Assembly: GCF_001649575.2 (NCBI RefSeq)
Contig: NC_051453.1
Span: forward strand, 12,549,876-12,613,875
DNA: 64,000 nucleotides
From: Kryptolebias marmoratus
Taxonomy: Eukaryota > Chordata > Actinopteri > Cyprinodontiformes > Rivulidae
Direction: 5' to 3'
This document shows, piece after piece, positions 60,201 to 64,000 of this stretch. The notes below the pieces were generated by a model, which was not told the origin of the DNA, made no database searches, and saw only the letters and a list, made by a program, of their open reading frames with translations. Each line of letters begins with the position of its first letter. Position 1 is the first letter of the stretch. Position numbers and translations under genes: made by a program.

Positions 60201-60945
60201 TTAACATATTTTCATCACTTATTATTTTATATTTTTCCCAATCAACATTTCTAAATATCCATTTTTCTATATTTATATTATCATCTTTCCCCATTTCTAA
60301 TCCAATTTCAATAACAATAGGATAATGATCACTTCCCAATGTTGATTCTTTTAAAATTTTCCAATTACTAATCCCGGCAAAATTCACTGATACTAGAGTT
60401 AGATCTAGCGCTGATTCATTTCCGTTTCTAATATCAATTCTCGTCCCTTCTCCATTATTAATACAAACCAATTGTTTCTTATCCATTATTTGTTCTACCA
60501 CTTCTCCATTTGCATCATTTTTATGACCCCACACAGTGCTAAAGGCATTAAAATCTCCACAACAAACTAAATTTCTTCCTAGATTTGTAAACATTTCCTC
60601 CATTTGATCTAAATTCAGTTTTTTACAGGGATTATAAAAATTTAATATCCTAATGCTTTCTTTATTAACCCAAATTTCCACAGATAGCCATTCTAAAGAT
60701 GATCCTTTATCTACAAACCTATACTGAATTCCTTGCTTAACAAATATTACGCAACCTCCTCCACTTTCTTGTTCCCTATCCCTTCTAATGCTATCATATC
60801 CCGATATCACAAAGTCTAGCTCTGGTTTAAGCCATGTTTCCTGAACACAAATAATATCTGGTTTAATTTCCAAACAATTTATATATCCTTTAAATTCTTG
60901 ACCATTTGCTATTAGACTTCTTGCATTCCATTGCAAGATAATCAT
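57205..60945 (-). CDS. LINE ORF2: endonuclease, reverse transcriptase, RNase H (intact)
   Basis: 1,246 residues. An APE-type endonuclease occupies about 1-220: Asn7 in WNARS, Glu36 in QET, GDFNAF at 130-135, SDH at 205-207. Reverse transcriptase spans about 480-760, with FFDIEKAYD (582-590), NGTPQGSIVSPL (639-650) and FADD (672-675). RNase H is at about 960-1090, with Asp967 (YTDAS), Glu1003 (GEMMG), Asp1027 (SDSS) and Asp1082 (ELAD), all four catalytic acids present. A CxxC..H..C finger at the end (CDFCFQEETVEHVLLFC) is typical of this group. No stop or frameshift, so it may be active or recently inserted. The start ATG overlaps the ORF1 stop. Confidence 0.93.
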   Translation of the reverse strand: MIILQWNARSLIANGQEFKGYINCLEIKPDIICVQETWLKPELDFVISGYDSIRRDREQESGGGCVIFVKQGIQYRFVDKGSSLEWLSVEIWVNKESIRILNFYNPCKKLNLDQMEEMFTNLGRNLVCCGDFNAFSTVWGHKNDANGEVVEQIMDKKQLVCINNGEGTRIDIRNGNESALDLTLVSVNFAGISNWKILKESTLGSDHYPIVIEIGLEMGKDDNINIEKWIFRNVDWEKYKIISDENMLKVNLDLDIDSVNSSICEAILGAACETIQRKKGKYKKKIVPWWTNECDVAIKSRNKAFRLLKRNQNFENFLEYKKSQALVRRTVKSAKKVYWGNFCNSVGRETKISKIWGMIKRMNGIRSEYGYPVLKNGDEIALNEEEKANMLGRKFVEIHSSNNLNTEEIRKRNSIIRENTNLLEVDTEYNDLLNHSFSLFELNNALRKTKNSSPGKDNISYNMMEKLSNSSKKILIDFFNKIWEGGYLPVAWKEAIIVPILKPGKEKSNPTSYRPIALTSNICKTMERMINERLSYFVEKKGCLSKFQSGFRKGRSTMDPILCLEHEIRKGQVNKESVVAVFFDIEKAYDMMWKEGFLIKLRKMGVRGSMFNWIKDFLHNRSIQVRIGQQLSEKYFVENGTPQGSIVSPLFFSIMINDMFDKLENGMGCSLFADDGAIWKRGTNLKFIVKKLQEAIYSIEEWSYNWGFKISIDKTKTLFFTRKKVSNDLKLFLYKHDLERVKEFKFLGLWMDEKLTWSSHIQKVVDKCKRVLNVMRCLVGREWGAERKALKTIYTGLIRSVLDYGSLAFGSASETLLKKLDMIQYQALRLCTGAIRTTPSSALLVEMGELPLYLRRLQLRLSYWSYLKGHYENHPCQEILKPSWEKGKKTLKSFGWEIESNVKDFDLSTINMSQTVPLSLVHPSLFQEITVDLSLLGKRKKGHFSESYSVQSYIENKYFGYVQVYTDASKNLSSNNGVSFVVPEFNIKKCKKISDGVSVFTGEMMGIILALGWIEEVRPLRSLICSDSSSSLYSIKNNQSNSRPDLLLEIQLILYRIQAMGLIVNFTWVPSHIGIKGNELADKFAKQASKNSYIEILIPFSKEEIKSIIKQKVKERWQKQWEEERTGRWFYSIQRKVGAMRGTGRSRKEENIISRLRFGHTGLNSTLFKMGKHPTGNCDFCFQEETVEHVLLFCTKYSEERRRLKYRLLKNKLQLKIPDILGYSSSSEYLRYLINFLKESKLIERI

Positions 60946-62138
60946 TACAGTTTTCCTTCACCTTGTTTTCCATCTATTTCAAGCTTTTTATTTATTATTT
61001 CCCAAGATAAATCCTTCACGGCTAAATATTTTTCTGCACCTTTCACTATAATTTTAATTTTTTCTGTTTTCTGTTTTACCTGATCAGTGCAGTTGATAAC
61101 ATATGCCATGAATAATATTAGTTTGTCCATTGTGATTTCCATTCCTGATTTAGACATTTGGCTGGGCTCAGCACTTGTACTAGGCATTGCCTGTTGATTT
61201 TTCTGAACCATTCTTTTCTCTTGAACACTTTTTGCTGCCTCTGCATAAGTGATGTTTTTAATTGTTCTCAGCTGTTGAATTTCTGCTGCCTTTTTCCTTA
61301 CCTCACAACCTCCATATGCTGCATTATGCTGACCACCACAGTTACAACATTTCATTTGTACATCCACTCCACATTCATCATATCGATGATCTCCTCCACA
61401 TTTGGCACATCTTTGCTTCCCTTTACATACTGCTGCGATATGACCATATCTTTGGCATTTAAAACAGCGCAGAGGGGGAGGGACATATGGTCTCACAGGA
61501 AAACTCATGAATCCAATTTTAACCTTATCTGGAAGGACTTCTCCTTGAAACTCCAGAAGAATCGATAGGCTCTCTACTTTTTCTCCATTCACATGCTTTA
61601 ACAATCTTTTCAATCTCCGTACTTCTCCCCCCTGAATATTCTTTTTGAGTCTTTCTAACTCTTCCTCCAGCGGAATACCAGTGATAACACCACGTGACAC
61701 TCTATTTTCTCCGACCATTAGTTTCTCACTAACTACTTTTCTGCAAATGTTGTTAATCTGCATACATTTGTTCTTTTGATCTTCAGATTTGCATTTTATC
61801 AACATGTTCCCATCTCGTAATGTTTTAACAAACTCCACCTCCCCTAGCTTCTTTTTTATTTCTCTTGAAACCTGTATTGGACTTAGGTTAATGTTCATAT
61901 CCTCCTTCCTGAATTTAAGAATTACCTTAAACTCTTCGTTTGTCACTTTCTTTCTGACTGCTCTGTTTTCTTCATCTGAGCTGCAGTCTTCCAAACTTCG
62001 CTTACTATTCTGGCTACCAATTTCCCTGTCCTCTTTCAAACCCTTATCCTTACCTCTACCTCTTCCTCTTCCTACCGGAGTCCAGTTGTCAAAATCCATA
62101 TCATCATCCTCACCACCCCCATCTACCTTAGTTGTCAT
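60945..62138 (-). CDS. LINE ORF1: RNA-binding gag-like protein with three zinc knuckles (intact)
   Basis: 397 residues. An RGRGRGK basic stretch (24-30) is followed by a possible RRM-like region (about 69-210, VILKFRKED onward) and three CCHC zinc knuckles at about 225-238, 244-256 and 264-278 (CFKCQRYGHIAAVC is the first). Such proteins coat the element RNA. The ORF ends in TAA, whose last A is the first base of the ORF2 ATG (60943-60947). Confidence 0.9.
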   Translation of the reverse strand: MTTKVDGGGEDDDMDFDNWTPVGRGRGRGKDKGLKEDREIGSQNSKRSLEDCSSDEENRAVRKKVTNEEFKVILKFRKEDMNINLSPIQVSREIKKKLGEVEFVKTLRDGNMLIKCKSEDQKNKCMQINNICRKVVSEKLMVGENRVSRGVITGIPLEEELERLKKNIQGGEVRRLKRLLKHVNGEKVESLSILLEFQGEVLPDKVKIGFMSFPVRPYVPPPLRCFKCQRYGHIAAVCKGKQRCAKCGGDHRYDECGVDVQMKCCNCGGQHNAAYGGCEVRKKAAEIQQLRTIKNITYAEAAKSVQEKRMVQKNQQAMPSTSAEPSQMSKSGMEITMDKLILFMAYVINCTDQVKQKTEKIKIIVKGAEKYLAVKDLSWEIINKKLEIDGKQGEGKL

Positions 62139-62290
62139 CCCAATCCAGTCTCACACCAGTTTATGCCAACCGCCAAAATTTTTGCTTCCTCTTTCAACTG
62201 CCTCCAAACAACACCTTGTAGCTTCGGTTGCGAATGAATGTTGTTTTTCCGGTTTCACTCTTCTTCTGCTGTTGTTTCGGTGGTAATATT
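62139..62290 (-). other. LINE 5' UTR (approximate)
   Basis: Upstream of ORF1. It contains TGGCGGTTGGCA on the element strand (62164-62175), complementary to a block in the 3' tail. The 5' limit is uncertain; the sequence near 62240-62300 has an 'aacagcagaagaagagtg'-like word and may still be element. Confidence 0.4.
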
Positions 62291-62390
62291 TGCTCAACAG
62301 CGACACCAACCGTTTAAGAGAAGAACTGCAGCGAGTGCAGCTCGTCTGAAGGACAGAAAAGTCGACAGGTAAGGAAACCAAAGTCATCTT

Positions 62391-63120
62391 TTAAATAACT
62401 TGATAACAAAAATAAGACTATCTTCTAAAAGTCTTTTATTATTAAAACTTTTAATTAATGTGGAAAATTTTAACATAAAAAATCTTGATTTTGCACTTTC
62501 AGCAGAACAACACAATTGTTTGATAAATAGGACTGAAACATTTCTGGGCCTTATTCTATGTTCTTCACTTTTTATAATTCTAGGGAAATACAAACTTGAA
62601 AAAGTTTTAATTTCATTAAGTTGATATATACAGACAATGTAAATGGTAAATACCAACACCTAGTGTGTCAGCTACCTCAGTGCTAGTGTGAAAAAATGAT
62701 CCTTAAAATCAGGGTAAATAAATAAAGACACAACAGGTTTGACACAGAAGGCTTCAATGTTTGCAATTTAAAACCTACTGGGCCTGCTATACAGCCACCC
62801 CTCACCTCTTCTTACTAACTGTGAAAACCAGGATCACAAAGCTTTTCTACACAGCTGAATTAAGATAAACAAAAATAAACGGTGAACCTGCTTCTAGAGG
62901 ACAGAGGTGAGCGCCTGTGACCAACACATTCTTCATCTGCATCCCTGTATCCATCCCAGACTCAAGAACTGTTATGTTCTGGTACAAATATATCTACCGT
63001 TACACCTCTAACATATACACGTAAATGACTGTGAATAAAAACTACTGCAAGTATGGACAACAACTTTCCACACCACACATGCTATTATATAAACCCTAGA
63101 GTTCTTCAGTTTGATTTCTG
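62391..63120. other. Non-coding flank, nothing recognised
   Basis: A/T-rich sequence with no gene or repeat I can identify. Confidence 0.5.
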
Positions 63121-63123
63121 TAA

Positions 63124-63345
63124 ATGCTAAATGGACTGTATTTACATAGAGCCTTTTTACAACATAATCTGTGCCCTCATCCACTCACACATTCATACAC
63201 AGATGGAGCACACATCAGAAGCAGTGAGGGGTTCAGTGCCTTGCCCAGGGACACTTCAACATGTGGCATACTGGTAGCATCGAACCTCCAGCTGTGTCAT
63301 TGGAGGACGACTGCTCTAACCACTGAGCCACAGGTGCCTGTGTTG
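63124..63345 (+). repeat. Teleost dispersed repeat ('tggactgtatttacatag' type)
   Basis: Landmarks in order: 'tggactgtatttacatagagc', 'cactcacacattcatacaca', 'ggttcagtgccttgcccaggg', 'acacttcaacatgtggc', 'atcgaacctccagctgtgtc' and 'ctctaaccactgagccaca'. This order is that of a repeat common in fish genomes (from memory). An open frame of 83 codons inside is not a gene. Confidence 0.65.
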
Positions 63346-63689
63346 AATCTCAGGTATATATATCTCCTTTATTAGTTAGAACTGTCATTTAGCAACTCTG
63401 GTTACTAAAATTAACTGAATAAAAGAAAACTATTACTTTGTACCTGAGTTATGGGTTAATAAATGATAATAAGCACAATGATGATATTAACAAGTGGTAG
63501 AGTTTAAAGAACTTTGAAGTTCTGATCAGCAGATCAAGTCACTGCTGTGCAACATTAAATCAGACTATAAAGTTCTAAACATTTAAGAAAAGATCAGTCA
63601 AATGAAACATTCTTGATAAGTGAGCTGCAGTGGAGCTAAGTAGGAAACACTTTTCCTTCAACTAAATCAGCTTCATGAATTCCTTCATT

Positions 63690-64000
63690 AAACTTGATTC
63701 AACCTTCTGTTCCTTCTCAGCCCTGAGATTATCTCATCAGCTGCTTTTGGTCGTCCTGGAAACTTGGCTGAAGCTCAGAGGAGATCCAGTTTTTTCAGTC
63801 GTGGCTCCCTAACTTTGGACCAATCTGCCTTCTAATATAAGACAGGCTTCTTTACTTCATGCTTTTAAAAACGCATCTGTTCTCACTGATATTTGACCCA
63901 CAGGGAGTTGTTTTATTCTTTTAATGATACGATGTTCTGTGATTATTTCTTCACATTGTTTTTTTCTAAATTTAGCCAGACAGCTAGTGAACAAAATAAA
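63690..64000 (+). mobile_element. Possible 3' fragment of another non-LTR element
   Basis: In shifting frames the translation reads like LWTNLPSNIRQAS..HAFKTHLFSLIF, the kind of C-terminus many fish LINEs end with, and it is followed by non-coding sequence to the window edge. Frame breaks mean a dead copy if it is one. Confidence 0.3.

Larger units (their letters stand above)
57028..62290 (-). mobile_element. Full-length-looking non-LTR retrotransposon, I group with RNase H (Nimb-like)
   Basis: A LINE of about 5.2 kb on the minus strand. ORF1 (three zinc knuckles) and ORF2 (endonuclease, reverse transcriptase, RNase H) are both uninterrupted. The 3' UTR holds a T-rich (TTTTTG) run, then a conserved tail ending in GAA repeats (57028-57047 on the complementary strand), as in fish I/Nimb-type LINEs that I know from repeat tails. 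RNase H after RT points to the I group. The clade name is inference. The exact 5' end and target-site duplication were not found. It lies upstream of haus8 in the same orientation. Confidence 0.85.

Noticed and set aside
62340..62390. Plus-strand GTAAGG donor-like word after 'gtcgacag', which could mark a first exon of a gene to the right
   Set aside because: No start codon with a recognisable protein upstream and no partner exon within the window; left as sequence of unknown role.
1..64000. CRISPR array, bacterial operon or phage system
   Set aside because: Introns, poly-A signals, microsatellites and vertebrate protein families show a fish nuclear genome; no regular spacer array is present.

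Overview
The window is vertebrate nuclear DNA from a ray-finned (teleost) fish. Its genes are split by GT-AG introns, the introns are crowded with dispersed repeats of teleost type, and the proteins match vertebrate families over their full length. I cannot name the species; the repeats suggest a percomorph-like fish, which is inference.

Layout, left to right. (1) Positions 1-4509: minus strand, first coding exon of shc2, encoding a p66-type N-terminal region. The rest of the gene lies beyond the left edge, so 1-3696 is intron 1. (2) 7696-9767: plus strand, a complete three-exon CKS gene (cks2-like). (3) 10349-12193: minus strand, a complete four-exon odf3l2 (cimap1d), convergent with cks2. 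(4) 15049-47621: minus strand, a complete cpamd8. I placed 43 coding exons in one continuous frame of 1,882 residues, from a signal peptide through the alpha-2-macroglobulin/complement core and intact thioester motif to a Kazal domain. (5) 49612-52048: minus strand, sac3d1, four exons, one intron with a GC-AG splice pair. (6) 53097-56788: minus strand, haus8, ten exons. (7) About 57028-62290: minus strand, a non-LTR retrotransposon (LINE) of the I group with RNase H. Both frames are open and they overlap in a TAATG stop-start. (8) 62300-64000: repeats, no gene seen.

The genes do not form a single pathway; they are a syntenic block. From general knowledge of the human genome, SHC2 and ODF3L2 are neighbours at 19p13.3, and CPAMD8 and HAUS8 at 19p13.11. 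SHC genes sit beside CKS genes twice in human (SHC1-CKS1B, SHC3-CKS2). Here shc2 also has a CKS neighbour, so this gene may be a third CKS ohnolog. cks2 (CDK-cyclin adaptor), haus8 (augmin, spindle) and sac3d1 (centrosome/spindle) are cell-division genes. odf3l2 encodes a ciliary or sperm-tail microtubule protein. cpamd8 encodes a secreted thioester protein linked to eye development in humans.

The features most worth following up are the intact LINE with its stop-start overlap and perfectly complementary 12-nt ends, the CKS gene in the SHC2 block, a MITE ending 15 bases from a weak cpamd8 splice donor, and several repeat families with repeated architecture (tandem, palindromic, and minisatellite-bearing). 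All coordinates were derived by hand from open frames, splice consensus and phase continuity. No alignment or search was run.
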